Below, one piece after another: positions 7,150-16,845 of a DNA stretch of 49,552 nucleotides. The notes beneath the pieces were generated by a model. That model searched no databases, had not been told where the DNA came from, and saw only the letters and a program-made list of their open reading frames with translations. The position numbers and the translations under genes were made by a program. Position 1 is the first letter of the stretch. Each line of letters begins with the position of its first letter. Origin of the DNA: Chloroflexota bacterium (GTDB lineage Bacteria > Chloroflexota > Dehalococcoidia > Lucifugimonadales > Lucifugimonadaceae); contig JABMNN010000009.1 in NCBI GenBank assembly GCA_013204545.1, positions 1 through 49,552 of the forward strand, read 5' to 3'.

Positions 7150-8967
7150 ATGAACGGCGCTCTTGAAGGCAAAGTAGCAATCGTTACCGGTGCAGGTCGT
7201 GGAATTGGCCGCGGCATCGCTGAAGAGCTTGCAGCTAACGGAGCGAAAGTCGTCGTCAACGATGCCGGGCTATCGCTTTCAGGTGAAGCCGAGGGAATCA
7301 GTCCAGCGGATGAAGTCGTCGCAAGGATCAAAGCTGCCGGTGGCGAAGCAGTTGTAATCACAGAATCAGTATCGACGTTTGAAGGCGGTGAGCGAATCGT
7401 TCAGGCCGCGCTTGATTCATTCGGTCACCTCGATATCGTGGTCACTGCCGCTGGGTTCCTTCGAGATCGCATGATCTACAACATGTCTGAAGAAGAGTGG
7501 GATGCTGTTTACGAAGTCCATCTGAAAGGCACATTCAACGTCGTTCGGCATGCCGCACCTCTGTTCAGGAAGCAGCGTGGTGGTCGGGTTATAACGTTTA
7601 CTTCGGAATCGGGTTTGGTCGGTTTTCCCGGTCAGGCGAACTATGGGGCTGCGAAATCTGGCATCCACGGATTTACTAAAGTAGTCGCCAAAGATCTCGG
7701 TAAATATGGGGTTACAGCTAACTCGATCGCACCGCGCGCTGAGACCAGAATGGTTGAGTCGATTCCGAAAGCAACCAGAGAAAAACTCGCAGCGAATGGA
7801 TTGTTCCCTGGTAAGGGCGAAGCTTCATGGGAGCCTGAGGATGTAGCACCGTTCGTCGCGTTTCTGGCCTCTGACTATTCGGCTCCGGTAAATGGTCAGA
7901 CATTCCTTGTTTACGGCGGGAACGTTGTACATATGACTTTGCCACGTCGAGTGAAGACTATCTACAACTCTGCTCCACCGGCGACTTGGGAGCCGGAACA
8001 ACTGGATGCACAGGTTGGTCCGAATCTGCTTGGTTATCCGTCAGTCGAGGGCCCAGTCGCGAGCAAACGTCTCGATGGCAAAGTAGCTGTGGTTACCGGA
8101 GCCGGACGTGGTATTGGTCGTGGTGTAGCAAAGCTGCTTGCATCACAAGGAGCGGCGGTGGTGGTCGCCGACGTAGGAGCTTCTTTGGACGGCGATGGTC
8201 AGGACACGACTCCGGCAGCTCAGGTAGTGGAAGAAATTTCAGAACTGGGTGGACGCGCTGTCGCTTCTTATCATTCCGTTGCAACGGTAGAAGGAGGGGC
8301 GAATATCGTCAAAACGGCTATCGAAGAATTTGGTCGTCTCGACATCGTCGTGACCGCGGCTGGAATTCTGCGAGATCGAATGCTGTTCAACATGTCGGAG
8401 CAGGAATGGGATGATGTGATGGCCGTACACCTGAAAGGTACATTCTCGGTCGTTCAACCCGCATCTAAGATTTTCAAAGAACAAGGTAGCGGTCGGATCG
8501 TGACGTTCAGTTCGGTGTCGGGCTTGTACGGCTACGGCGGCCAGGCGAACTACGGCGCTGCTAAAGACGCGATCGCTGGGTTCACTCGGGTCGTCGCCAA
8601 AGACTTAGCGAAGTACGGTGTGACTGCAAACGCTATCTCGCCCGGTGCACAGACTCGGATGACAGACTCGATTCCAGATTCAACGAAAGACATGCGCAAA
8701 GGAGCGTTCCTTTCACCGCCTGCGGGAACGCTCACCACCGAGCCAGAGCAAGTCGCACCTATGATCGCTTGGCTTGCTTCTGATCAGGCAGCGGATGTAA
8801 CCGGACGGATATTCCACTGTGTTGGAAACCGTATAAGCCTGATGAACTCGCCTGAGCAGGGTCGCTCGATTCACAAGGCGGGCCGCTGGACGATTGAAGA
8901 ACTAGCTGGCGTGTTCCCAGAGACTATCGGCATGGATCTGGTGAATCCGGCACCACCGCAGGACTAG
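7150..8967 (+). CDS. Fused tandem short-chain dehydrogenase/reductase
   Basis: A 605-residue protein made of two complete SDR domains. Each has its own Rossmann motif TGAGRGIGRG (residue 13 onward, and again in the copy starting at about residue 308). Each also has an NNAG-equivalent VTAAG and an active site: Tyr165-x3-Lys169 with the SESG serine region, and Tyr468-x3-Lys472 with SSVSG. The two halves are similar along their whole length, so the gene arose by duplication and fusion, and both halves look catalytically intact. The relatives I recall are the dehydrogenase parts of type-2 multifunctional enzymes (3-hydroxyacyl-CoA dehydrogenase). Adjacency to two MaoC-type hydratases supports a hydratase/dehydrogenase route. 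AGGAA precedes the ATG. Confidence 0.85.
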   Translation: MNGALEGKVAIVTGAGRGIGRGIAEELAANGAKVVVNDAGLSLSGEAEGISPADEVVARIKAAGGEAVVITESVSTFEGGERIVQAALDSFGHLDIVVTAAGFLRDRMIYNMSEEEWDAVYEVHLKGTFNVVRHAAPLFRKQRGGRVITFTSESGLVGFPGQANYGAAKSGIHGFTKVVAKDLGKYGVTANSIAPRAETRMVESIPKATREKLAANGLFPGKGEASWEPEDVAPFVAFLASDYSAPVNGQTFLVYGGNVVHMTLPRRVKTIYNSAPPATWEPEQLDAQVGPNLLGYPSVEGPVASKRLDGKVAVVTGAGRGIGRGVAKLLASQGAAVVVADVGASLDGDGQDTTPAAQVVEEISELGGRAVASYHSVATVEGGANIVKTAIEEFGRLDIVVTAAGILRDRMLFNMSEQEWDDVMAVHLKGTFSVVQPASKIFKEQGSGRIVTFSSVSGLYGYGGQANYGAAKDAIAGFTRVVAKDLAKYGVTANAISPGAQTRMTDSIPDSTKDMRKGAFLSPPAGTLTTEPEQVAPMIAWLASDQAADVTGRIFHCVGNRISLMNSPEQGRSIHKAGRWTIEELAGVFPETIGMDLVNPAPPQD

Positions 8968-9040
8968 GGTTCGAAGGCGTACAGGTACGTCTCACGGAGC
9001 TAAGGACGCTGGATAGAACAACTTCTCTGTGTAGGGTGGT

Positions 9041-11014
9041 TTAGCCGTTGGCGACAGCTGCGTCGTACCGATTGACCGCATTCTGAGTCACTAGTTCTAT
9101 GTCCTGATGAAGGATATAACCAGATTCAGCCAGAGCTTCAGCATCGCGCTTTACTAACTCAACGTACTTTTCGCGACTCTCGTACCTCTCTTCTATTGAT
9201 AGACGTGGGTCTCCGGTCGATTCGCGTTCAGCAAGCGTGACCGGGAACCAGCGAGTGAAACCTTGCAAGGGTACGATCTGATCTACTGCGCCGATTTCAG
9301 GATGTCGCATATTCCAGCCCGTATGAGTTGCGACTGGATTAGTGAGATCAGGAAGTCGAACTCCCGAGATTTCATTTCCGTCTGAATCGACAGCAGAAAC
9401 CAGACATGAGTAATTCTCGCCTTCAATCGGTGGATAAACTCCTACTCCTTTGTCGGCTTGATCGCCGAGATCGGTCTGCCTCATGATCCATAGTTTTGAT
9501 CTGTTGGGGGTGACCTGATTGGGGAACTTATCGAACACAGCGAGAACATTATCCCGAGGGACGGCGGTCTCGTGATCGACCCGTGCGTGCGCGCTCGCAG
9601 GTGGTTCTTTGCCTTCTGATATCCAATTCTCAAGATTCACTAGAGCGGCTCTTAGCAGCGGAGAGTAGTCGATCACATTGCTTGCATACAAACCAAGGGC
9701 ATCTTCTGCTCCGGGATTGTGCGATTGGGGCAAGGTTCCCGGTCCATGCTGGGTTCCTGCGAAGTGGTACATACGGGAATCAACACCCAACTCAACGTCT
9801 GCCGTCCCTCGTGCATTGGTGTGCATGAGAGAGTTATCACTTCGCCAGTATTCGGACGAACTGTTTGTGTAGATGACTTTTGGCACGACGTTCTTTTCGA
9901 TCAACTTCGAAAGCAATCCATCAGACTGGTTGGAAACAGGGTCATCCGATTTGATGTCTGTGAACGGAGGCAGATGGCCAAAGCTCGGGTATGAGTGGTT
10001 CGACGGCTGTGCATAGCGGTGATTAAACGCCCCTCTTCGGGCTCCAGCAACGTGCGGCAGTAGCCCATCAAATACTTGCCGGTTTTTTTCGTCGATGTTA
10101 AGCCCGTCGTACATGAAATGTCTGAGCATTCGTCCTGTTTGAGAAACGCCATATCCGATTGCAATATCGAGCGCACCGAGGTTGGGCAGGAGTTGATCGG
10201 ATTCGTACTTTAGGAACGATGTTGCATCTCTGATGGCAATGAGTCCACTTCCGACGACTGGCGAATCTTTCGAGGAATAGACAATCTGATAGCACTTGCC
10301 AGACTCAAATCCAGATTGGAGATAGACGTGTTCCTCGCTTGGAACTAGTCCATCGCTGGTTTCTCGAGCGAATTTCCACTGGTCGCGAGGAATTACTCTT
10401 CCATCTCCATCCTCATATTCCCTAACGTAAAGAACTGCGTTGGGGTCATTGAGATCGGATGCCCTTAGAGGGCGGTGGACACGGTCGGCGAGTAGCCGCG
10501 TTGAACTCTCAATATTTGGCCGAATTTCGACGACGTTTTGCCCTTGATCTTTGGGGTCAGGATGTTGTGAGAGATCTGCTATTGGGGCTTCTAGACCCAT
10601 CATGATGTCGTCGGTGAACACATCCCACTGCCATCCAATCGACGCAACGGTAAGTCCTCGTTCGAATAGAAAACCGTCACCGGGTGCAGCACTCGCAGCG
10701 GGATCAGCGTTAGAGAGATTGAATGTATCGACCACTCTTCGTCGACCGCGATTTGGCAGCTCGATCAAAAGCCGATTGGAACCGTACTCAGGAACGACAG
10801 GTTTAACGATCGAGAAATCTGCCGTAAACCGAACTCGACCTTCCCTATCACGGGGTGCGTATTTGAGATCGACGATTGCACGATTTTGTTCGACGTCAGG
10901 ATCGACTTCAAACGACATGATCGCATCCATTTGCTCGTATGGACCGACATTTCCAAACTCTCGACCTTCTGCGTAAGAAAACTGGCGGACAATTTTTACG
11001 TCAACGACTGACAT
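9041..11014 (-). CDS. Alpha/beta hydrolase domain-containing protein (Abhydrolase_10-like)
   Basis: A 657-residue protein resembling the large alpha/beta hydrolase family seen as Abhydrolase_10. Its N-terminal 200 residues are beta-rich (FSYAEGREFGNVGPYEQM..., then LLIELPNRGRR). A nucleophile elbow of the form GYGVSQTGR lies near residue 290, with serine as the presumed nucleophile; the glycine two positions after the Ser of the classic GxSxG is replaced by Thr. A conserved histidine is expected in the FAGTQHGPG segment (about residue 420). There is no signal peptide, so it is probably cytosolic. It may cleave an ester or lactone; the substrate is unknown. A CGGAG site precedes the ATG. It lies downstream of the GH51 gene's neighbourhood on the same strand, separated from its stop by 124 nt. 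Confidence 0.75.
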   Translation of the reverse strand: MSVVDVKIVRQFSYAEGREFGNVGPYEQMDAIMSFEVDPDVEQNRAIVDLKYAPRDREGRVRFTADFSIVKPVVPEYGSNRLLIELPNRGRRRVVDTFNLSNADPAASAAPGDGFLFERGLTVASIGWQWDVFTDDIMMGLEAPIADLSQHPDPKDQGQNVVEIRPNIESSTRLLADRVHRPLRASDLNDPNAVLYVREYEDGDGRVIPRDQWKFARETSDGLVPSEEHVYLQSGFESGKCYQIVYSSKDSPVVGSGLIAIRDATSFLKYESDQLLPNLGALDIAIGYGVSQTGRMLRHFMYDGLNIDEKNRQVFDGLLPHVAGARRGAFNHRYAQPSNHSYPSFGHLPPFTDIKSDDPVSNQSDGLLSKLIEKNVVPKVIYTNSSSEYWRSDNSLMHTNARGTADVELGVDSRMYHFAGTQHGPGTLPQSHNPGAEDALGLYASNVIDYSPLLRAALVNLENWISEGKEPPASAHARVDHETAVPRDNVLAVFDKFPNQVTPNRSKLWIMRQTDLGDQADKGVGVYPPIEGENYSCLVSAVDSDGNEISGVRLPDLTNPVATHTGWNMRHPEIGAVDQIVPLQGFTRWFPVTLAERESTGDPRLSIEERYESREKYVELVKRDAEALAESGYILHQDIELVTQNAVNRYDAAVANG

Positions 11015-11138
11015 CGATGATCTCCGGTTTATGAACGAAATGACGAAAAGGGAATTACGATGATCGATTTACACTGAGACTGGGATCATATCAACGATGA
11101 CTCGGGAATTGAGTGATCTGCGTCTACTTTGGCAGACG

Positions 11139-12632
11139 CTACTCGGTAGTGATGCCTGAGGCGACTGCCATACCAAGCTTCGGGACATCAATAGTCAATA
11201 CGCCGTTTTCGAGGCTCGAAAAGCCCGTAGATGGAACTACGTTCTCGGGTTGTTCCCATGTATTCGCTAATTTTGGGTCCTCACCGGTCATGACTTGAAC
11301 CGCACCTGCGCCAATAACGTTGCGATCTGAGAAATCAAGAATCACTCGCACGTCCTGGTCGACTGATCGGTTTACGAGGAACAGCGATACATCACCCGTG
11401 TGCTCATCGAAACTTGCTGAGGCATCGATGAAATTGACCTCCCCGCGCTCTCCGGCGTCATAAGTTGGGCAATCGATCACGGGAGTTAACGAGGTGCCAG
11501 TCGCATTTTTTGAGTAAAGAGCGAACGGATAATAGATGCTCTGCTTGAGAGTCCCATCTGGGCGGGTGAGTACCGCGGCTATCACGTTTACAAGCTGCGC
11601 TAGGCATGCGACTTTAACGAGATCGGCTCGTCTGATGAACGAATTCATGTACTGGGCGCAAACGAGAGCATCTTCGAGATTGTATACCTCTTCGATCAGC
11701 GCAGGCCCGGTTTCCCATTGGCCATCTTGAGTTACCCCGCCACGTTCTTTGTACCAAACGTTCCATTCATCGAACGAAACATAAACATTGTGCGAGCTTT
11801 TCTTGACTCCTTTTACATAAGCGGTAAGGCCAGCATAGTCGTTGAGGATAGAGTCTATGACAACGCCTTCAGCGAGAAATTCAGGGGTGTTACTGGCTGC
11901 ATTGGTTGAGTATCGGTGAGCGGAAATGAACTCTATATCATCCCAGCAAGTTTCAAGAACTGTGCGATCCCATTCGAGGTATGTAGCCATATGCCGACCC
12001 GACGATCCGGCGGCAATTAATTCGATCGAGGGATCGAGTCCGCGCATTAATCGTGCGGCGTTTCGGGCTTTGAGGGCGTACTGTTCAGCGGGCATGTGCC
12101 CTGCCTGCCACGGACCATCCATTTCATTTCCTAAACACCACATTTTCACGCTGTGTGGCTTGTCCGATCCGTTGTCGCGACGTGCCTGTGCCCAGCGAGT
12201 GTCGGTATCGAGGTTGCAGTACTCAACAAGGGCGGCGGCTTCGGCTGGTCCCAGTGTTCCGAGGTTCACAGCCATCATCGGCTCGGTTCCAACCAGCTTG
12301 CACCACTTCATGAATTCATCGGTGCCAAACGTGTTGGGTTCGGTGGTTTTCCACGCAAAATCAGGGAATGGTTTACGTTCAGAGCCAACGCCATCGCGCC
12401 AGTCATAGTTCGAAACAAAGTTTCCGCCGGGGTATCGGACACACGGCATGTTCATTCCGGCCATGTCCTCGGCAACATCAGTGCGAATGCCATCTTCGTT
12501 CGAAAGATCGTTTCCGGGATCGTATACCCCGCCATATATCGAACGTCCAAGATGTTCGAGAAAGCCCGAAAAGATTCGCGAGTCGATCTGACCCGTATTA
12601 AACGACGTGTTGAGAGTGACCTTGGCTTCCAA
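11139..12632 (-). CDS. Alpha-L-arabinofuranosidase, GH51 family
   Basis: A 497-residue intracellular-type glycoside hydrolase family 51 enzyme that removes terminal alpha-L-arabinofuranosyl groups. The acid/base Glu170 is in the LGNEMDGPW motif and the nucleophile Glu289 is in VSFDEWNVWY. The N-terminal SGFLEHLGRSIYGGVYDPG and the C-terminal beta-sandwich complete a full-length enzyme. There is no signal peptide. Translation starts at TTG, which sits 4 nt after an excellent AGGAGGA site, so this start is well supported. It is the first gene of the minus-strand pair GH51-hydrolase and is divergent from the flavin disulfide oxidoreductase. Confidence 0.93.
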   Translation of the reverse strand: MEAKVTLNTSFNTGQIDSRIFSGFLEHLGRSIYGGVYDPGNDLSNEDGIRTDVAEDMAGMNMPCVRYPGGNFVSNYDWRDGVGSERKPFPDFAWKTTEPNTFGTDEFMKWCKLVGTEPMMAVNLGTLGPAEAAALVEYCNLDTDTRWAQARRDNGSDKPHSVKMWCLGNEMDGPWQAGHMPAEQYALKARNAARLMRGLDPSIELIAAGSSGRHMATYLEWDRTVLETCWDDIEFISAHRYSTNAASNTPEFLAEGVVIDSILNDYAGLTAYVKGVKKSSHNVYVSFDEWNVWYKERGGVTQDGQWETGPALIEEVYNLEDALVCAQYMNSFIRRADLVKVACLAQLVNVIAAVLTRPDGTLKQSIYYPFALYSKNATGTSLTPVIDCPTYDAGERGEVNFIDASASFDEHTGDVSLFLVNRSVDQDVRVILDFSDRNVIGAGAVQVMTGEDPKLANTWEQPENVVPSTGFSSLENGVLTIDVPKLGMAVASGITTE

Positions 12633-12845
12633 TAGTTCCTCCTGATTAATATGTTGGACGCTAAGCAGTTTATGTGAGCCGTGAGATTTCAGAACTGACT
12701 CAGGCTGTTCGCCAGTACTTATTTCTTGATTTCAGAGAATTTTCACGTGTGATAGTTTTGCTATGTGCATCGGGAATAGCGCTTGTGCATCGAACTTGTC
12801 GGCGACAGAACAGACTGGGCTCATGGGCCCGAAAGGAACCAAAGC

Positions 12846-14264
12846 ATGGCCAGTAACGAGATGACCGAGGCGGATGTAATTGTTCTCGGAGTGGGAACGT
12901 GCGGAGAAGACCTCTCATTGCAACTGCTGGATGCGGGATTGAGCGTCATCGGCATCGAAGCGTCACTGGTTGGTGGTGAATGTGCTTATTGGGCCTGTAT
13001 TCCGTCGAAGATGATGATCCGTGCAGCGAATATGCTGCAGGAAGCCCGCAAGATCGAAGGGGTATCCGGTCACGCTGATGTCCGAGCAGAATGGGCGCCT
13101 GTTGCAAACCGCATCACAACTGAGGCGACTGGTGGATGGGACGATTCGTTCGCGGTTGAACGGTTCGAATCGCGTGGTGGACGATTGATCCACGGTCAAG
13201 GAAAACTTGCAGGCCCTAAGACGGTCAGTGTCGATGGCGAAACGCTGACGGCTCGGATCGGAGTTGTGATCGCTACAGGATCACAACCTGCGGTTCCCAA
13301 GATTGACGGACTCGTAAACATCGACGCTTGGTCTACACATGATGTGATTTCGGCCACCGAGCTACCTGAATCGTTGATCGTTTTGGGTGGGGGGCCTATT
13401 GGGTGCGAGTTGGGTCAGGTACTGGCACGATTCGGCGTAAAGGTCACGATCGTGGAAGCTGCTGACCGATTGCTGCCCCGTGAAGAGCCAGAGGCGTCGG
13501 AAGCCGTGGCGACCGCATTCGAAGCTGAGGGTATTTCAGTACGAACGGGCGATCCGGTAGTGAAGGTTGGCAAGAATGATGATTCGATTACAATTTCACT
13601 GGCTGGAGGGGACGTAATTACGGCGGAGAAATTGCTTGTCGTAACTGGCAGGAAAGTAGATTTAACCGGTCTTGGACTTGAATCGATCGGGCTCCCTACG
13701 ACCGGGTTCATTGAGGTCGACGAACGCATGCACGCCGCTGACGGTCTGTGGGCGATGGGCGACATGACTGGTAAGGCGATGTTCACCCATGTTGCCGTTC
13801 ATCAAGCGGGAATTATCGCCGCCGACATTTTGAAGAAAGATCATACTACGGCGCGGTACCACGCCGTCCCGAGGGCGGTGTTTACCGACCCTGAAGTGGG
13901 TTCAGTGGGCATCACGGAGTCCGAGGCGGTTGCGCAAGGGCTTGATGTAGAAGTAGTAGTGAAACGAGTTCCCTATTCATTCAGAGGCTGGCTCGATATG
14001 GCGAGCGTAGGTGCGATAAAAGTGATTGCAGATCGTGGCACCGGCGTGGTGGTGGGGGCGACAGCTTCCGGACCTCGCGCCAGCGAGATTCTCGGGCTCC
14101 TAACATTTGCGGTTCACACGAAAGCAAAGTTGGACGACCTCCGTAGCATGATTTATGCCTTCCCTACTTTCTACGGTGGGGTCGGCGAGGCGATCGGTGC
14201 TTACGGTAAGGGTGTCCAGACGGTTCTTGATCCTGAGTTCGAAGGCTTTAGGTCGGCTCGTTAG
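12846..14264 (+). CDS. FAD-dependent pyridine nucleotide-disulfide oxidoreductase (not a canonical lipoamide dehydrogenase)
   Basis: A 472-residue member of the class I disulfide oxidoreductases. The FAD-binding motif GVGTCGEDLS is at the N-terminus. The redox disulfide is Cys46-x4-Cys51 (GGECAYWACIPSK), the NAD(P)H-binding motif GGGPIGCELG is central, and the second FAD motif is WAMGDMTGKAMFTHVA. The C-terminal dimerisation domain has Tyr-Ala-Phe-Pro-Thr (Phe439) where lipoamide dehydrogenases have His-x-His-Pro-Thr, and the partner Glu is missing. The usual base for thiol exchange is therefore absent, and a quinone- or other disulfide-reducing role is more likely than 2-oxoacid dehydrogenase E3. 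The start at 12846 has AAAGGAA upstream; the longer frame is not needed. Confidence 0.85.
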   Translation: MASNEMTEADVIVLGVGTCGEDLSLQLLDAGLSVIGIEASLVGGECAYWACIPSKMMIRAANMLQEARKIEGVSGHADVRAEWAPVANRITTEATGGWDDSFAVERFESRGGRLIHGQGKLAGPKTVSVDGETLTARIGVVIATGSQPAVPKIDGLVNIDAWSTHDVISATELPESLIVLGGGPIGCELGQVLARFGVKVTIVEAADRLLPREEPEASEAVATAFEAEGISVRTGDPVVKVGKNDDSITISLAGGDVITAEKLLVVTGRKVDLTGLGLESIGLPTTGFIEVDERMHAADGLWAMGDMTGKAMFTHVAVHQAGIIAADILKKDHTTARYHAVPRAVFTDPEVGSVGITESEAVAQGLDVEVVVKRVPYSFRGWLDMASVGAIKVIADRGTGVVVGATASGPRASEILGLLTFAVHTKAKLDDLRSMIYAFPTFYGGVGEAIGAYGKGVQTVLDPEFEGFRSAR

Positions 14265-14399
14265 GCTCCATACGTCACACGCGTCATTGGCGTTGCTTGG
14301 TACGAGGTCGCCAATAACACCCACACTCTAGCGCACTCCTGAAAGTCGATTGCGCTATTAGTCCTTCTGAACTTGATTTATGAGATTGAGCGATGGTCT

Positions 14400-15401
14400 C
14401 TAGATTCGATATGCCTGCTTGGCAGCGTCCCTAAACATCCACGCTTTTTCGGTCGCTGAGAAATCTTGTGCGACTCGCTTGAAGGCATTCCACAGCACCG
14501 TATATGAAGTCGAGGCATTGTCCACTGGGAAGTTGCTTTCGAACATGCAACGTTCGGCCCCAAACCTCTCGATGCAGTGGGTGTAGTAAGGGCTCATCAC
14601 TGCTGCAATATCCTCAGATGAGGGCGGGGCAGGGCGTTCATGCCAGCCGTATCCGCCAAGTGGCATTCCAGTTCCACCGAGTTTCACCGAAACGTTTTCG
14701 TAGTTGGCTAGTTCGCTAATGCCTTGTCGCCACACCTGCACGACTTCATCGGATTTACCAGCGTAGGGTCCGATGCCGATCGGCCCGACGATGTGATCGA
14801 GAATAATCGGAACATCTGGGAACGCTCTCGCCAGGTCAGCAAGTTCTTGGAGCTGCGCGTGGTAGAGCCACGCGTCGAAGCTGAGACCGAGCTTTTGGAG
14901 AGCAGTGAAGCCTTCTCTGAACTTCTGATTTCCGAGAAGACCTTTTGGCGGATTTTTATATCAGACGATCTCAGGGCTGGTATCCCAGCATGAGGAGTTT
15001 CGAACCCCTCTGAAGCGGTTGCTGCCGGCAGCAATGTGGGCTTCCAGTACCTCGGTGACAGCATCGCCGAGGCTTAAATCAGCGTATCCAACGATTCCGG
15101 CTGCAACTTTGGTATCGCCGTACTGCCCACTAGCGCTTTGCGCCGCAATTCCTGTCACGAACTCAGTCTCACCAACCGGGCTCATGCTCTCAGATCCGTC
15201 TTTCCGGTACATCGCACTGCACTCGACAAAAACAGTCTCGGTGATGTTGTGGCCACCACTAGTATCTATAAGCAATTCATCGAGCATGTACCGACCGTCC
15301 GGTCGATCCTAGAAATGATGATGCGGATCGCATATCGGTAAGGCAGGGTCTATCGGCTCTTCAACTGTCAGAGCTAACCAGTCAGAGTGCTTGATTGGCA
15401 T
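14400..15401 (-). pseudogene. Amidohydrolase-2-type metal-dependent hydrolase, two in-frame stops
   Basis: Read continuously in one minus-strand frame from the ATG at 15401, this encodes a 333-codon TIM-barrel amidohydrolase (amidohydrolase_2 family). Codon 31 is TAG (15309-15311), directly after the metal-binding motif DPHHHF, where the family has Trp. Codon 147 is TGA (14961-14963), between SPEIV and YKNPPKG. Everything else is well conserved, including VGETEFVTGIAA, LSFDAWLYHAQL, LDHIVGPIGIGPYAG and the C-terminal MFESNFPVDN. There is no frameshift. The TAG is a single G-to-A step from TGG. The lesions look recent, and functional full-length protein is not expected. A draft-assembly error would have to hit twice. 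Confidence 0.85.
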
Positions 15402-15436
15402 GTGTTTTTTATCCGTCAGTATCGTTCAATCGGGTG

Positions 15437-16738
15437 TTACTTCACCATTTGGGCGAAGATTAGTGCGAGTTCGGCACGTATTGCGCCACGTTCCTCGTTG
15501 TCAGTATCGACCTCGAACGAAGATTGTTCTTCGGGGTCGTCGTTTACGTTGAAAAGGCGACCATCGTCGTAGAGCTTGTACTGGTGGGTACGGATGTAGC
15601 GGGCGAACCGATGCACACGACCGCTCATCGGCTCGAAGTGGAAGTACACCCAGTCGCGAGAGTCGCCCTGTTCGCCCTTGAGCTGCGGCAAAAACGTTCG
15701 ACCATCCATCACGTAGTCAGTCGGCGGTGTGATTCCGGCGGCATCGAGGATAGTAGGCAGGAAATCTGAAGAATCGATCAGGTCGGTTTCCACGTGCCCT
15801 TCAGGGATTGTTCCCGGCCATCTGGCGATCAATGGCACGTGCGTTCCGCGATCTACAGTCAGGCCTTTGCCGCCGCAAACTTCGGTGTGCGAGTGCATGA
15901 CTGAGCAGACCTCTATTGGAGACCCATTGTCACCGACGTAGATAACAAGAGTGTCTTCGGCGATCCCTAGTTCCTGAAGTTTGTCGTTTACTCGACCGAT
16001 CACCTTGTCGTGGTACTCGACCATGTCTTTGTAGTAGCGCGGATCGTCATCCCAACCTTCAAGCTCGTCCCAAGTACGACCGCCAAGTGTCAGGTTAGAA
16101 GGAGGGATGAAATCATCGTACTCAGGACTGTCGGGAGTTGGCTCGAGTGGCCGATGCGTCAGGGCCATGGGGAAGTAGACGAAGAATGGATCATCTTGAT
16201 TACGCTCCATGAAATTCATGATGTAGTCAGCAAAAACGTCTTCGCCATACTTGCCATCCATACCGTCGAGAAACTTGCCGTTTTCGTAAATAACCGGGTC
16301 TTTGTAACGAGATCCTTTGTCCTCGGTGTGGTGAGGGTGCCACACACAGAACTCGTCGAATCCAGCGTTTTCGATCGTCTGACCTGTAGATCGGGCTTCC
16401 GGCATTTTGTCGGGCGGATTGTACGAGTGGAGTTGCCATTTGCCAGCGATGCAGGTCTTGTAGCCAGCGTCAGAAAAAAGGTGCCCGAACGTTACTTCGT
16501 CAGGATCGATCAGACCGAATCCGATGTAGTTTCGGAAGTTGTACTTACCTGTCATCAACTGCACACGAGTTGGAGTGCAGAGCGGTTGGACATGTGCATT
16601 TTCGAAACGAACTCCCGCCGCTGCCATTCCGTCGAGAACTGGCGTCGCGTACGAGATTCCGCCATTTGCTCCGATAGCTTCGTATCCGAGGTCGTCGGAC
16701 ATGATTAGGACAATGTTGGGTCGGCGGTTGGTTGCCAA
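15437..16738 (-). CDS. Sulfatase (arylsulfatase family, formylglycine type)
   Basis: A 433-residue type I sulfatase. The N-terminal metal site is IVLIMSDDLGY, and the nucleophile is Cys54 in the C-T-P-T-R signature, to be converted to formylglycine. Further metal and substrate residues are in YVGDNGSP and GGKGLTVDRGTHVP. It removes sulfate esters from an organic substrate, which is unknown. No signal peptide is present, which suggests a cytosolic enzyme acting on imported sulfated compounds. The start is TTG (LTNRRP in place of Met) with only a weak GAGA site upstream. It lies 36 nt upstream of the inactivated amidohydrolase on the same strand. No formylglycine-generating enzyme is encoded in the window. 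Confidence 0.93.
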   Translation of the reverse strand: MATNRRPNIVLIMSDDLGYEAIGANGGISYATPVLDGMAAAGVRFENAHVQPLCTPTRVQLMTGKYNFRNYIGFGLIDPDEVTFGHLFSDAGYKTCIAGKWQLHSYNPPDKMPEARSTGQTIENAGFDEFCVWHPHHTEDKGSRYKDPVIYENGKFLDGMDGKYGEDVFADYIMNFMERNQDDPFFVYFPMALTHRPLEPTPDSPEYDDFIPPSNLTLGGRTWDELEGWDDDPRYYKDMVEYHDKVIGRVNDKLQELGIAEDTLVIYVGDNGSPIEVCSVMHSHTEVCGGKGLTVDRGTHVPLIARWPGTIPEGHVETDLIDSSDFLPTILDAAGITPPTDYVMDGRTFLPQLKGEQGDSRDWVYFHFEPMSGRVHRFARYIRTHQYKLYDDGRLFNVNDDPEEQSSFEVDTDNEERGAIRAELALIFAQMVK

Positions 16739-16845
16739 GTTCTGTCGTGTCTCTGATTGGGGTTATGCGCTGCTTGGGTCAGGGTTTGGGCTTGATTCGC
16801 ACCAGGGCCGGAGGAGGAGATATCCTCTGGGTGGTTTTGATTATT

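Noticed and set aside
7986..8414. 142-codon Gly/Arg/Ser-rich frame inside the double SDR gene
   Set aside because: It is out of frame within an intact SDR domain; its composition is typical of a shadow frame.
10551..10976. 141-codon plus-strand frame opposite the Abhydrolase_10 gene
   Set aside because: It lies wholly antisense to a well-supported gene and has Ser/Arg-rich shadow composition and no family features.
14286..14315. ATTGGCG/CGCCAAT inverted repeat after the disulfide oxidoreductase gene as a terminator
   Set aside because: It has only 7 pairs, a 16-nt loop and no T-run.
14961..14963. TGA in the amidohydrolase gene as a second selenocysteine codon
   Set aside because: The position does not align with a Cys in the family as I recall it, no hairpin of the right shape follows, and the same frame has a TAG upstream. 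A pseudogene explains both.
16010..16708. 232-codon plus-strand frame across the sulfatase gene
   Set aside because: It is antisense to a full sulfatase with catalytic motifs; the long open frame is a by-product of codon usage.
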